DNA of 64,000 bases from Chelativorans sp. AA-79 (GCF_029457495.1 NZ_CP120361.1:1311001-1375000); one strand, 5' to 3'; counted from the stretch's first letter, positions 51,396 to 60,887 are shown. Notes: a model not told the origin generated them from the sequence alone. Numbers and translations are program-made.

Positions 51396-53411
51396 TCAGC
51401 GAGTGCCGGACTTCAGCCACCGGACATCGCCCGGCGAAAGCTCGATATCGAGCGCGAGCAGGCTGTCGTCGAGCTCGGCGAGCGTGCGCGGACCGATGAG
51501 CGGCACGACAGGGAAAGGCTGCGACAGCACATAGGCAAGCGCCACGTGGATGGGCTTGCAGCCGAGTTTCTCCGCCAGTTCCACAGCCCGGTCGCGGCGC
51601 TGGAAGTTCTTCTGCGAGTACCAGACGCGCACCAACTCCTCGCTGTCGCGCTTGTCGCGGCCCGCGCGCTCGGTGAAGAAGCCGCGGCCCTGACTCGACC
51701 AGGCGAAATTGGTGACCTGGGTTTCCTTGAGCCACATCCTCCAGGCCTCGTCCGACGCGGCGACGCAGCCCGCCCATATGGGTTCGAGCATCTCGGCGAG
51801 CGAGAAGTTGTTGGAAAGCACCATGGGTGCCGTTTTGCCCGCCCGCTGCGCATAGGCGATTGCGGCATCCATGCGCTCCCTTGTCCAGTTGGAGCCGCCG
51901 AACGGGCCGCAAATACGACCGGCTTTCACCTCGGCATCCATCGCATCGACGAATTCGTCCACAGGCACATCCGGATTGTCGCGATGCATGAAATAGACGT
52001 CCACGCGGTCCGTCTTCAGGCGGTCGAGCGACTCGGTGAGCTGGCGGCCGATGACGTCGGGGTAGGTGAGGGGAGAATGGGCGCCTTTGCCGATGATCAC
52101 CATCTCCTTGCGGACGCCGCGACTCTCGAGCCAATCGCCCAGCACGCGTTCGGCCCGGCCGGTGCCGTAGATCCAGGCGGTGTCAAAGGCGTTGCCGCCC
52201 TTCTCGAAATAGGTGTCGAGAAGGGGGGCGGCGGCGGCGAAGTTCGGGAAGTCTTCGAAGCCGAGGGCGATGCGCGAGATCACCTTTTCGAGGCCTGCGA
52301 TCCTCCGCGTCCCGATGTGGTCCGCGCGCTTTTCGAGCTTCTCCCCCTTCAGCGTTCGTGTGCGAAGCGCCGGCTTCTCGATCTCGTATTGGAGGCCGGT
52401 GGCCGCGCGCCACTTGTCCAGCACCTTGAGATTGCCGAGCGTGTCCTGCCAGGTCATGCCGGGCGCGGAGAACTCCTGCCGTCCGGCACGAATCGCCTCG
52501 GCTGCGGCATCCGCCTCGAAGGCGTAGAGATGCCGTGGCTCCTCCACCGTCACGGTCTCGCGCGCGCCATCGGAGAGGATGATCTCGATTCGGCCGGTGC
52601 CGCCCTGGCGGCCCGAGGCGAACCAGAAGTCCGCCACCTCGATGCGGCCTTTCGTCCCGGAGATGCGCAGCACATTGTCCAGCTTGAGCGAGACGGCGCA
52701 GGAGACCTCTGCGACGATGCCGCTCGGGAAGTGGAGGACGGCGGCAGCCCATTCGTCCACGCCGGTCTGGCCGAGGTGTGCCGTGCCCACCACCTTGTCG
52801 GGCTCGGCGAAGGACATTCCTTCGCTGGCGCCCGCGATCAGCCGTGCCATGGAGACGGGATAGCCGCCCACGTCGAGGATGCCGCCGCCTGCGAGTTCGT
52901 TGGCGTAGAGCCGGTGTTCGGGGTCGACGCGGGGCATGGCGAAGCCGAAGCTCGATTGGATCATACGCACGTCGCCGACCATGCCTTCGCGGATGAGCTC
53001 CACCAGCCTGAGCGTCTGCGGGTGCAGGCGGTACATGTAGCCTTCGCCCATGAAAGTGCCGGCCTTCCGGGCAGCATGGATGATGGCGTCGGCCTCGAAG
53101 GCGGTAAGCCCCATCGGCTTCTCCACGATCACGTGCTTGCCGGCTTCCGCAGCCTTGATGGCCCACTCGGCGTGGCCGGGGTGAGGGGTTGCGATATAGA
53201 CGGCGTCGATCTCGGGGTCGGCAAGCAGCGTGGCATAGCCGTGATGTACCCGCGCGCCGGGAAAATACCCTGCGAGCGCAGGGTTTTCGGGATTGCGCGT
53301 GCCGATGGCGGCGAGCGTGCCGGTGCTGGAATCGGCGAGGCCCGCTGCGAAGGCCCGGGCGATCATGCCCGGCCCGATGATGCCCCAACGCATTCTGGAA
53401 GTCGTGGTCAT
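51396..53411 (-). CDS. Fused Gfo/Idh/MocA dehydrogenase and aldo/keto reductase
   Basis: A single 671-residue frame joins two oxidoreductases. Residues 7-330 form a Gfo/Idh/MocA enzyme (MRWGIIGPGMIARAFAAG, then VIVEKPMGLTA). Residues from about 360 form an aldo/keto reductase with the tetrad in AFDTAWIYG (Asp, Tyr), IIGKGAH (Lys) and VYFMHRDNPD (His). A single bifunctional enzyme could oxidise and re-reduce a sugar, interconverting epimers with NAD(P) recycling. The start ATG 53411 (MTTTSRMRWG) fits the Rossmann start; the frame is open further upstream but unconserved. It is divergent from an AraC regulator. Confidence 0.88.
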   Translation of the reverse strand: MTTTSRMRWGIIGPGMIARAFAAGLADSSTGTLAAIGTRNPENPALAGYFPGARVHHGYATLLADPEIDAVYIATPHPGHAEWAIKAAEAGKHVIVEKPMGLTAFEADAIIHAARKAGTFMGEGYMYRLHPQTLRLVELIREGMVGDVRMIQSSFGFAMPRVDPEHRLYANELAGGGILDVGGYPVSMARLIAGASEGMSFAEPDKVVGTAHLGQTGVDEWAAAVLHFPSGIVAEVSCAVSLKLDNVLRISGTKGRIEVADFWFASGRQGGTGRIEIILSDGARETVTVEEPRHLYAFEADAAAEAIRAGRQEFSAPGMTWQDTLGNLKVLDKWRAATGLQYEIEKPALRTRTLKGEKLEKRADHIGTRRIAGLEKVISRIALGFEDFPNFAAAAPLLDTYFEKGGNAFDTAWIYGTGRAERVLGDWLESRGVRKEMVIIGKGAHSPLTYPDVIGRQLTESLDRLKTDRVDVYFMHRDNPDVPVDEFVDAMDAEVKAGRICGPFGGSNWTRERMDAAIAYAQRAGKTAPMVLSNNFSLAEMLEPIWAGCVAASDEAWRMWLKETQVTNFAWSSQGRGFFTERAGRDKRDSEELVRVWYSQKNFQRRDRAVELAEKLGCKPIHVALAYVLSQPFPVVPLIGPRTLAELDDSLLALDIELSPGDVRWLKSGTR

Positions 53412-53498
53412 GTCGAAGCTCTTTCTGTTGCTCGCACGCCGAGCGGCCGATAGATTATCGCTTCTCTGGCCAGCGTCCTGCGCGAGGGGAAGGCGAAC

Positions 53499-54434
53499 TT
53501 GTCCGATGGTAAGATTCCGGGGAAGCGTTACTGGGACCCGCTGAAGAGCACGGTCGAAAAGGTTCCGAATACCTTGGTCGTCAGCCATATGCAGCCCGGC
53601 ATCATGCCCGTGCCGCACTGGCACGCGCAGGTCGAGATCAACTACGTCTTCCGCGGCACCGTCGATTACCAGATGCATGGCTATCCCGTTCACCTGGAAC
53701 CGGGCGATCTCTGCATCTTCTGGGGCGGCCTGCCGCACCGGGTGGCCGACACGTCGGAGGATCCATTCTACGTCGCCGTCCACCTGCCGCTCATCCATTT
53801 CTTCCGCCTGCGGCTACCGCCCGATATGCAGCAGCGGCTGATGCGCGGAGCAACGCTCGTGACCGGGCAGCCGGACGCGAGTGATGCGGCCAATTTTGCA
53901 CGCTGGTCAGATTATATGAGAGCCGGCGGCGTGCGGCGCTCGAACCATGCCATCGACGAGCTTCTGCTTCGCTTGGAACGTATTCAGTTCGATGCCTACA
54001 GGCTTGTCGAGGCGGAAAATGCTCCGGTGATCCGGCCGGAGGCACCGGACCAGCAGAGTTTCCAGAACATCGGGCGTATCTGTGCCTTCGTGGCCGAGAA
54101 TTTCCGACAGCAGATCGATTCGGCCGATATCGCCGTCTCGGCGGACATCCACCCCAAATATGCGATGAACGTCTTCAAGAAATCGACGGGCATGACGCTC
54201 AACGAGTATGTCAGTCTGCTTCGCCTGTCCTATGCCCAGGCCCTTCTGATGCAGGATGGCGCCAATGTGCTGCGTGTGGCGATGGATAGCGGGTTCGGAT
54301 CACTCTCGGCCTTCAACAAGAGCTTCCGGAAGATGACCGGCATGAGCCCTTCCGATTTCCGCCGCGGGATGCATCCACGGCCCCAGATCTCAGCGGACTT
54401 CGCCTGGAGGCCGGTTCCTAATCCGAGTGCCTGA
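53499..54434 (+). CDS. AraC-family regulator with cupin sensor domain
   Basis: The 311-residue protein has an N-terminal cupin (MPVPHWHAQVEINYVFRGTV, with YPVHLEPGDLCIFWGG) and a C-terminal double helix-turn-helix (FKKSTGMTLNEYVSLLRL, then SGFGSLSAFNKSFRKMTGMSP). The start is TTG 53499 after GGGGAAGG. It probably senses a sugar and controls the divergent fusion dehydrogenase, whose gene lies 87 bp away. Confidence 0.9.
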   Translation: MSDGKIPGKRYWDPLKSTVEKVPNTLVVSHMQPGIMPVPHWHAQVEINYVFRGTVDYQMHGYPVHLEPGDLCIFWGGLPHRVADTSEDPFYVAVHLPLIHFFRLRLPPDMQQRLMRGATLVTGQPDASDAANFARWSDYMRAGGVRRSNHAIDELLLRLERIQFDAYRLVEAENAPVIRPEAPDQQSFQNIGRICAFVAENFRQQIDSADIAVSADIHPKYAMNVFKKSTGMTLNEYVSLLRLSYAQALLMQDGANVLRVAMDSGFGSLSAFNKSFRKMTGMSPSDFRRGMHPRPQISADFAWRPVPNPSA

Positions 54435-54451
54435 CGCGGCGGCACGGCCTG

Positions 54452-57190
54452 TCAGATCTGCTTCGAAGAGGCCAAAGCACCGCCACCTGCCGGCTGCAGG
54501 CCCGATGCCGCCGGTACGGTGCTGAGCCTGATGATGAACTTCGCTCCTCCCAGCCTGCTGGTGGAAAGCGACAGTTCGCCTCCCATGCTTTCCACGATCC
54601 GGCGGCTGATGGCGAGCCCCAGCCCCGTGCCGACCTGCCGCGGCATCGGCCCGCGGGAGAATTTGAGGAAAATCCGTTCACGTTCCGAATTGGGGATCCC
54701 CGGCCCGTTGTCGTCGACGGAAGCCTCGTAGACGCCTTTGCGCATTGCGCTCGACACGGCAACCACCGGCTCCTTGTTGGTATTGTATTTGATGGCATTG
54801 GAGATGAGGTTGATGAAGACCTGCGTGAGCCGGTCGCGATTGCCCTGAACCTTTGCCCGGCGGGCGCGGCCGGTCCGCTTCAGCGTTATGCCCTCCGAGC
54901 GGGCGAGCACCTCGCAGCTTGCCATCGCAAGGTCGAGGGCGGCCTCGGGATCGAACGGCTCGGCTTCCCACTCAGTTGCGCCGTTCTCCATCCGGCTCAG
55001 ATGCAGGATGCCGTCGAGGAGTTTCGTCAGCCTGATGCTCTCGTCCTGGATGATCTGCAGGAAGCGCCGCCTTTTCGCTTCGCCGAGCTCGGGCGTCGAA
55101 AGCAGGATGTCACTGAAGGAACGGATGGCCGTCATCGGCGTCCTGAGTTCGTGGCTCACCTGGCTCAGGAATTCATCCTTTTGAAGATCGATTTCTCTCA
55201 ACTGCCGATTCGCGCGGGCGAGTTCTGCGGCTGCTTCCTCCACCTGACGGGACTTCTTCTCCAGTTCAGCCGAATAGGCCCGAACCTGCTCCGTCTCGTC
55301 GGCCAGGCGCTTCAATTCCTCCACGCTTATCGTTTCATTGGTAACCACGCTGGAGACGAGCGAGCGGGCCGTCGACGCGCCCACATTGGCGGCGAGCCGC
55401 TGCTCGACTTGGGAGATGAGCTCGTCGCTGGCGGTCTTGGCGCGATCCATGGGCTCGGCGAGGGCAAAGAGCTCCAATGCTTCCGCAGGTCCCAGAATGC
55501 GGTCGGCGATGCGGCGCAGGTCCGAGATGCGGGCAGTGCGGCGGATGACGCTCATTTCGCTCTCCATCCTCCGGCGGAAGACGTCGATGAACAGACGCGA
55601 CTGGTAGCGTGCCAAGGGCGTCGGCTCCGAAAGCATCGAGATGCCGACGAAGAGTGCGGCATTGGCGAACATGCTCCAGAACACCGCGTGGACCAGCGGG
55701 TCCATGCCGGTGAGCCCGAACAGGGCCTGCGGCTTCAGAAGACTTAGCCCCCACGGTCCCTCCTCGATGATTTCGAGCGGCATCAGGAAGGTTCCTCCGA
55801 GGCTCGGAAGGAAAAGGGTGTAGCTCCAAAGCAGGAATCCGGCGGATAATCCTGCAAGCGCGCCGCCATGGGTGGCCCTCCGCCAAGTCAGGCCGCCCAC
55901 GAGGCCCGGCAGGAACTGCGCCACCCCGCAGAAGGAAATGAGCCCGATCGAGGCAAGCGCTCCGGTGGTGTCGCTCAGCCTGAAATAAATGAAGCCGAGG
56001 AAAACAATGAAGACGATGCTCAGACGGCGCGCGCCCAGGATGAAGCCCCGCATGGCCTGCCCGCTCTCGGACGGCGCGATGGCGAAGCGCAGTGCCAGCG
56101 GCATGATGATATGGTTGGAGATCATCGTGGAAACCGCGATCGACGAGACGATCACCATCGAGGTCGCCGAGGAGAAGCCGCCAAGAAAGGCGAGCAGCGC
56201 GATCGTGTGCCGGTCGGCATCGAGCGGCAGGGTCAGCACATAAAGATCGGGATTCGAGCCGGCCGGCAGCAGATTCGAGCCGGCTATCGCGATCGGAATG
56301 ACGAAAAGACAAATGAGAAACAGATAGAGCGGAAACAGCCAGGAGGCGGTGCGTAACTGTCGCTCGCTGGAATTCTCGACCACCGTTACCTGAAACTGCC
56401 GCGGCAGGCAGATCACCGCAGCGCCGGCCAAGAAGCAGAGTGTGAGCCACCGGGCGCCGAAGGTGGAGGCTGGATTGGTCAGGCTCACGGGAGCGTTGTC
56501 GAATGCGGCCGCCGGCGTGCCCTGCAGGCCGAAGACGACCCACAACCCGACCGCGAGAAGCGCCACGAGTTTCACGACCGCTTCCAGCGCAATGGCCGCT
56601 ATGACGCCGTGATGGCGTTCGTTGACGTCGATATTGCGCACGCCGAACATGATGGAGAAGACGCACAGGCCCGCCGCAAGCCAGAAGGTGGTGGCGAAGT
56701 CCGGGGCAAGATCGATGTTTGCGGCGGTCACGGCGCCGGCATGGAAGGTGATGACCTGAAAGCTGGCGGTCAGCGCCTTGAGTTGCAGTGCGATGTAGGG
56801 TGCCGTGGCAATGACGGCGATGACGGTCACCAGCGCGCCGAGCGCAGGATCTTTCCCGAAGCGTGCCGAAATCAGGTCCGCTATGGAGGTGGTGTGGTAG
56901 ACGCGGCCGACCGTGACCAGCTTGCGCAGGAAGATCCACCAACCCACGAAGACGATGGTTGGACCGAGATAGATCGTCGCGAACTCGAAGCCGTTTCGCG
57001 CGGCTGAGCCGACTGCGCCGAAGAAAGTCCATGACGTGCAATAGATGGAGATCGAGAGGGTGTAGACGAGAGGGGAAGAAAGCCAGCCGCCGGGATCCCT
57101 GCGTGCGCGCCGGTCTCCGGCGAACGCCACGCCGAACAGAATGGCGACATAGCCCAGGCAGACCAGGACAACGAGATTGGTGGGAAGCAT
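54452..57190 (-). CDS. SLC5 sodium/solute symporter-histidine kinase hybrid (CbrA/CrbS-like)
   Basis: The 912-residue sensor has about thirteen SLC5-type membrane helices in its first 500 residues, a STAC-type linker (about 545-620), a coiled coil, and a kinase core: H-box SHELRTPMTAIRSF, N-box NLISNAIKYN, G1 DDNGPGIP and G2 GTGLGLAISRRI. It couples transport or sensing of a solute to phosphorylation of a response regulator. In Pseudomonas and Vibrio relatives the signals are histidine or acetate metabolism. Its start overlaps the small membrane-protein gene by one base. Confidence 0.92.
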   Translation of the reverse strand: MLPTNLVVLVCLGYVAILFGVAFAGDRRARRDPGGWLSSPLVYTLSISIYCTSWTFFGAVGSAARNGFEFATIYLGPTIVFVGWWIFLRKLVTVGRVYHTTSIADLISARFGKDPALGALVTVIAVIATAPYIALQLKALTASFQVITFHAGAVTAANIDLAPDFATTFWLAAGLCVFSIMFGVRNIDVNERHHGVIAAIALEAVVKLVALLAVGLWVVFGLQGTPAAAFDNAPVSLTNPASTFGARWLTLCFLAGAAVICLPRQFQVTVVENSSERQLRTASWLFPLYLFLICLFVIPIAIAGSNLLPAGSNPDLYVLTLPLDADRHTIALLAFLGGFSSATSMVIVSSIAVSTMISNHIIMPLALRFAIAPSESGQAMRGFILGARRLSIVFIVFLGFIYFRLSDTTGALASIGLISFCGVAQFLPGLVGGLTWRRATHGGALAGLSAGFLLWSYTLFLPSLGGTFLMPLEIIEEGPWGLSLLKPQALFGLTGMDPLVHAVFWSMFANAALFVGISMLSEPTPLARYQSRLFIDVFRRRMESEMSVIRRTARISDLRRIADRILGPAEALELFALAEPMDRAKTASDELISQVEQRLAANVGASTARSLVSSVVTNETISVEELKRLADETEQVRAYSAELEKKSRQVEEAAAELARANRQLREIDLQKDEFLSQVSHELRTPMTAIRSFSDILLSTPELGEAKRRRFLQIIQDESIRLTKLLDGILHLSRMENGATEWEAEPFDPEAALDLAMASCEVLARSEGITLKRTGRARRAKVQGNRDRLTQVFINLISNAIKYNTNKEPVVAVSSAMRKGVYEASVDDNGPGIPNSERERIFLKFSRGPMPRQVGTGLGLAISRRIVESMGGELSLSTSRLGGAKFIIRLSTVPAASGLQPAGGGALASSKQI

Positions 57191-57453
57191 CAGCGCCTCC
57201 CGTCTTCAACCGGTCGTGTTTCCTGATCCCGATCCGCCTCCGGGTCGGCGAGGCGCCGCGAAAGGAAAAACGCCGCCAGAATGACCACCAGCCAGACGCC
57301 GAACAGATAGATCGTCGTCAGCGGGATTCCGAAAACGGCGACAGGGGCGGCGAAGATAAGAATGACAGGCGGCGCAAGAAGAAAAGCTGCCAGGAACGGC
57401 AGCACCGTTGCCGCATCGCGTGCGCCGCGCCCGCCTGTCTCGATTTCCCTCAT
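57190..57453 (-). CDS. Small two-helix membrane protein, CbrX-like position
   Basis: The 87-residue protein has two hydrophobic segments (ATVLPFLAAFLLAPPVILIF and LTTIYLFGVWLVVILAAFFL) and a charged tail. It directly precedes and touches the SLC5-kinase gene, the place held by cbrX upstream of cbrA in Pseudomonas. A role in assembly or translational coupling of the kinase is inferred. It also resembles small subunits of solute:sodium symporters. Confidence 0.7.
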   Translation of the reverse strand: MREIETGGRGARDAATVLPFLAAFLLAPPVILIFAAPVAVFGIPLTTIYLFGVWLVVILAAFFLSRRLADPEADRDQETRPVEDGRR

Positions 57454-57454
57454 C

Positions 57455-57874
57455 TCACATTCCGGTCAGCTTCCTCACCTGGGCGACCACTTCGGTGTTG
57501 GAAAAAGGCTTGGTGATATAGGCGCTGGCGCCACACGCCATGGCCCTTTCCCGGTCGTTCGACTGGCCTTTCGCAGTAAGCACGACCACGGGAAGGCCGG
57601 CTAGCGCGCGATCCCTGCGGACGGCCTGCAAGACGTCCAGCCCGTCCATGCCGGGCAGCATGAGGTCGAGGACGAGCGCGGAAAACGGCCCGTGCCGCAG
57701 CCGCTCGAGCGCGGCGGCGCCATTCGAGACGATATCGACCTCGAACCGCGCACGCTCAAGAATGAACCGGAGCGATTCGACGATGTTCGGCTCGTCCTCC
57801 ACGACCAAGATGCGCTGTGCAGACAGCCCTTTCCTCCCTCGGTTCCTCATGGGCAGTATACGGCGCGTGCTCAC
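57455..57874 (-). CDS. Stand-alone response regulator receiver domain
   Basis: The 139-residue protein is a receiver domain only: acidic pair in LVVEDEPN, phosphoacceptor Asp in ALVLDLMLPGMDG, Thr and Lys in VVLTAKG and YITKPFS. No DNA-binding output is attached. It probably takes phosphate from the adjacent kinase. The start is uncertain: GTG 57874, 21 bases after the ScfR-type stop with AAAGG upstream, or ATG 57850 without a ribosome site. Confidence 0.85.
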   Translation of the reverse strand: MSTRRILPMRNRGRKGLSAQRILVVEDEPNIVESLRFILERARFEVDIVSNGAAALERLRHGPFSALVLDLMLPGMDGLDVLQAVRRDRALAGLPVVVLTAKGQSNDRERAMACGASAYITKPFSNTEVVAQVRKLTGM

Positions 57875-57895
57875 GCAAAATATAGACCTTTCGTA

Positions 57896-59356
57896 TTAAG
57901 GTGAGCGGGGTCCGGCAATGAGCGGCTCCTCCTGCCGATGGCCGCATGCCTCGCGAGGGCACAGCCTGCAGACCGTGCCCACCGGCATGGTGGCCCGGGA
58001 CGCATCGATACCGTCCCCATAGAGGACTCGTGAGGCATCCGCCGCCGGGCAGGCCAGCATGATCGACAGCAGCTTGCGTGGACGATCCACCCGCGCGGGC
58101 TGCTTCTCCACCGCCCGTGCGAAGAACAGGAAATTGTCGCCCGAAGGAAGCGCGCCGAAGGAGCGCATGGTGGTGCCCGGTGCCTGGAAGGCGCCATAGA
58201 TGGGCCACATGGGGCAGGCGGTGCCGTAGCGCGGCAGGGGAAGGTTCGCGAGCGGCAGTCGCTTGGTCACGTATCCCGATACGTCGGAACGCATATAAGC
58301 GAAGCGTACTCCTGCAGCGCCGGGCCGCCGCAGCGTGGCGACGCGATGGGCGGCTTGTTCATAGGAAACCCAGAACCGCCGCGCGAGCAAGTCAATATCG
58401 TAACGGCATTCCTCAGCCGCCGCCAGGAAGCGGTCATAGGGCATGAGGATGGCACCTGCGACATAGCTGATCAGTGCGGATCTGGCCAAGTCACGTGCTT
58501 CTTCGGTGGGAAGGGCGGGATGTACCCCGACGATGGCGTCTATTTCGTCCGAAGCAAGATTTCGCGCAAGGGTGCGCGCGGCTTCAAATCGAATGCTTTC
58601 CTGCGCCGCGTCGGATGGATGCTCAGCCATCTCGCGGGGAGGGCGTTCGCCGCCCCCCGCTCCTCCCTGCCGGTCGGCGATCGCCTCGAGTTCGGGGAAA
58701 TAGTTGTCGGAGTGGAAGATAAAGGCGTCGACATGTTCCATCGATGTCGCCGAACGCACACGCATGCTTGAGCTGTCGAAGAAGTCGAGCAGAGACCTCG
58801 CCGCTTGCGAGAGGCGCGTACCGTCGGCTTCGATGATCGCAAGGAAACGCTCGCGGTCTGCTGCCGTGAGATCATCGCTTTCTCCGAGGATTTCCGCCGC
58901 GGAACTGATCGCTGTTGCGCTCGTCAGCATCCGATGGACGCTTTCTCCGACGAACGGATCGCGGTTCAGCCGGTCCGCAAGCGCCTGGACGGCCTGACTC
59001 TGGTCATGGAACGCGCGATAGAGACCAAGAATGAATTCGGCCCACTCCGGATTCCGGGCGACGAGATCCTCCGCCGCATGCGGGCGCGGCGCCTCGCCCC
59101 CGATGCCGGGGTCGATGGCGATCTCTTCCAGAGATTCGATCAGGCGGCGTTCGGCAAGTCCGTCCAGCTCAGAAGGTGTGATTCCAAGCTCGTTTCCCAG
59201 CCGGACGAGCACTGCGCCGGCGGCCGCCCGCTTGTTGGCCTCGATGAGGTTCAAGTAAGAGGCCGAGATCCCGACCCGGGCTGCGAGCGCGCTCTGCGTC
59301 AGGCCCGCCTTCCTGCGCAAGGCGCGGATTTTGAGGCCGGTAAGGTTGCGTGCCAC
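57896..59356 (-). CDS. ScfR/MccR-type XRE regulator of short-chain fatty acyl metabolism
   Basis: The 486-residue protein has an N-terminal XRE helix-turn-helix (KAGLTQSALAARVGISASYLN, here residues 16-36, not quoted in full elsewhere), a central helical segment resembling a kinase dimerisation helix (SSAAEILGESDDL), an IrrE/ImmA-like region lacking the HExxH zinc motif, and a DUF2083 C-terminal domain with CxxC (VCRLCPREACGH). This is the COG3800 family, whose characterised members respond to short-chain acyl-CoAs. It leads an operon with the receiver, small protein and SLC5 kinase, and is divergent from the LIV-type importer. Confidence 0.85.
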   Translation of the reverse strand: MARNLTGLKIRALRRKAGLTQSALAARVGISASYLNLIEANKRAAAGAVLVRLGNELGITPSELDGLAERRLIESLEEIAIDPGIGGEAPRPHAAEDLVARNPEWAEFILGLYRAFHDQSQAVQALADRLNRDPFVGESVHRMLTSATAISSAAEILGESDDLTAADRERFLAIIEADGTRLSQAARSLLDFFDSSSMRVRSATSMEHVDAFIFHSDNYFPELEAIADRQGGAGGGERPPREMAEHPSDAAQESIRFEAARTLARNLASDEIDAIVGVHPALPTEEARDLARSALISYVAGAILMPYDRFLAAAEECRYDIDLLARRFWVSYEQAAHRVATLRRPGAAGVRFAYMRSDVSGYVTKRLPLANLPLPRYGTACPMWPIYGAFQAPGTTMRSFGALPSGDNFLFFARAVEKQPARVDRPRKLLSIMLACPAADASRVLYGDGIDASRATMPVGTVCRLCPREACGHRQEEPLIAGPRSP

Positions 59357-59372
59357 CAGAATTCCTCCTCCA

Positions 59373-59385
59373 GTAAATAATTTAC
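59373..59385. promoter_or_regulatory. Candidate ScfR operator
   Basis: GTAAATAATTTAC is a perfect 6-bp inverted repeat about one base, 17 bases upstream of the ScfR-type gene's ATG in the divergent gap with the importer operon. Its AT-richness stands out in this GC-rich gap. It could control both directions. Confidence 0.45.
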
Positions 59386-59531
59386 ATGATGCTGCACAGG
59401 AGACAAGTGATTATTACAAAATTCGTAAGGTATACCAATGGCTTATTGAAGAATTGACTGATTGGGCGCTAATCTGGCAGTGCACTTCATCCCTGTCGGG
59501 ATGTCGCGCCGATCAGCCAAGGGAGGAACTG

Positions 59532-60872
59532 ATGAAATTCGACAGCATATCTCGGCGTGTCTTTCTGCGCGGCAGCGCAATGGCCGGCGCGGGCTTGGCG
59601 ATGCCAACCATTTTCACCAGCGCTTCGCGTGCACAGGAATATTGCAACGCCCCGTCCGGCGCGAATGTCGTGCTCGGCTTCAACGTGCCGCAGACGGGCC
59701 CGTATGCCGACGAGGGCGCTGACGAACTGCGCGCCCTCCAACTGGCTGTTCAGCATCTCAACGGCGAGGGCGACGGCGGGATGCTCAATACCTTCCAAGG
59801 CACCGCACTGAAGGGCAACGGAATTCTGGGGAAGAAGGTCGCGTTCGTGACCGGTGACACGCAGACCAAATCGGACGCGGCCAGAGCGTCCGCCAAGCGC
59901 ATGATCGAGAAGGACGGCGCGCTGATGGTCACCGGCGGATCGTCATCGGGGGTGGCCGTGGCCGTGCAGTCGCTCTGCCAGGAATCCGGCATCATCTTCA
60001 TGGCAGGCTTGACGCATTCCAACGACACGACGGGCAAGGACAAGAAGCGCAACGGTTTCCGCCACTTCTTCAACGCCTACATGTCGGGACAGGCGCTCGG
60101 GCCCGTCCTTGCCGAGGCCTACGGCACGGACAGGAAAGCCTATCACCTGACCGCCGACTATACCTGGGGCTGGACGCAGGAGGAATCCATCAAGAATGCG
60201 ACCGAAGCGCTTGGCTGGGAGACGGTGGAGACCGTCCGCACGCCGCTCGGCGCCGGTGACTTTTCGCAATACATCACACCCGTGCTCAATTCCGGCGCCG
60301 ATGTGTTGATCCTCAACCATTACGGCAAGGACATGATCAACTCGCTCACGCAGGCGGTCCAGTTCGGCCTGCGCGACAAGCAGGCGAACGGCAAGGATTT
60401 CCAGATCGTCGTGCCGCTCTTCTCGGAACTCATGGCACAGGGCGCAGGCGACGCGATCAAAGGAATCTACGGCACGGCCAACTGGGACTGGAAGCTGGAG
60501 AACGAGGGCACAAAGGCGTTCACCAAGTCCTTCGGCCAGGAATACGGCCAGCCGCCCTCGCAGGCAGCGCAAACCTGCTATGTGCAGGCGCTCCTCTATG
60601 CGAACGCATGTGAGACCGCGGGCACCTTCAATCCCGAAGGCGTTGTCGAGGCGCTTCAGGACTTCGAGTTCGACGGCCTGGGCAATGGGCCAACGCTCTA
60701 TCGCGGCGCGGACCACCAGTGCTTCAAGCCGGTGCTCGTCGTGCAGGGCAAGGAGGACCCGAAGGACAAGTTCGATCTGCTCCAGGTGGTGAAGGAAGTG
60801 CCGACGGAGCAGGTGACATATGACCCGTCCATCTTCGGCGGTGAGCTCGGCCCTGTTAGCAGCAAATGCTGA
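59532..60872 (+). CDS. Branched-chain-amino-acid-type ABC binding protein
   Basis: The 446-residue protein has a twin-arginine signal (SRRVFLRGSAMAGAGLA, cleavage near SRAQE) and a Leu/Ile/Val-binding-type fold (VVLGFNVPQTGPYADEG, VTGGSSSGVAVAVQSLC, YHLTADYTWGW). Ligands of this class range from amino acids to amides, urea and organic acids. ATG 59532 is preceded by GGGAGGA at normal spacing. It heads a five-gene importer operon divergent from the ScfR-type regulator, hinting at a carboxylate or branched-chain acid ligand. Confidence 0.9.
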   Translation: MKFDSISRRVFLRGSAMAGAGLAMPTIFTSASRAQEYCNAPSGANVVLGFNVPQTGPYADEGADELRALQLAVQHLNGEGDGGMLNTFQGTALKGNGILGKKVAFVTGDTQTKSDAARASAKRMIEKDGALMVTGGSSSGVAVAVQSLCQESGIIFMAGLTHSNDTTGKDKKRNGFRHFFNAYMSGQALGPVLAEAYGTDRKAYHLTADYTWGWTQEESIKNATEALGWETVETVRTPLGAGDFSQYITPVLNSGADVLILNHYGKDMINSLTQAVQFGLRDKQANGKDFQIVVPLFSELMAQGAGDAIKGIYGTANWDWKLENEGTKAFTKSFGQEYGQPPSQAAQTCYVQALLYANACETAGTFNPEGVVEALQDFEFDGLGNGPTLYRGADHQCFKPVLVVQGKEDPKDKFDLLQVVKEVPTEQVTYDPSIFGGELGPVSSKC

Positions 60873-60887
60873 AGCCTGTGAGGGAAT

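Noticed and set aside
59454..59475. TTGACT with TAATCT as a promoter for the LIV-type importer
   Set aside because: The spacing is only 10 bp, too short for a sigma-70-type promoter.
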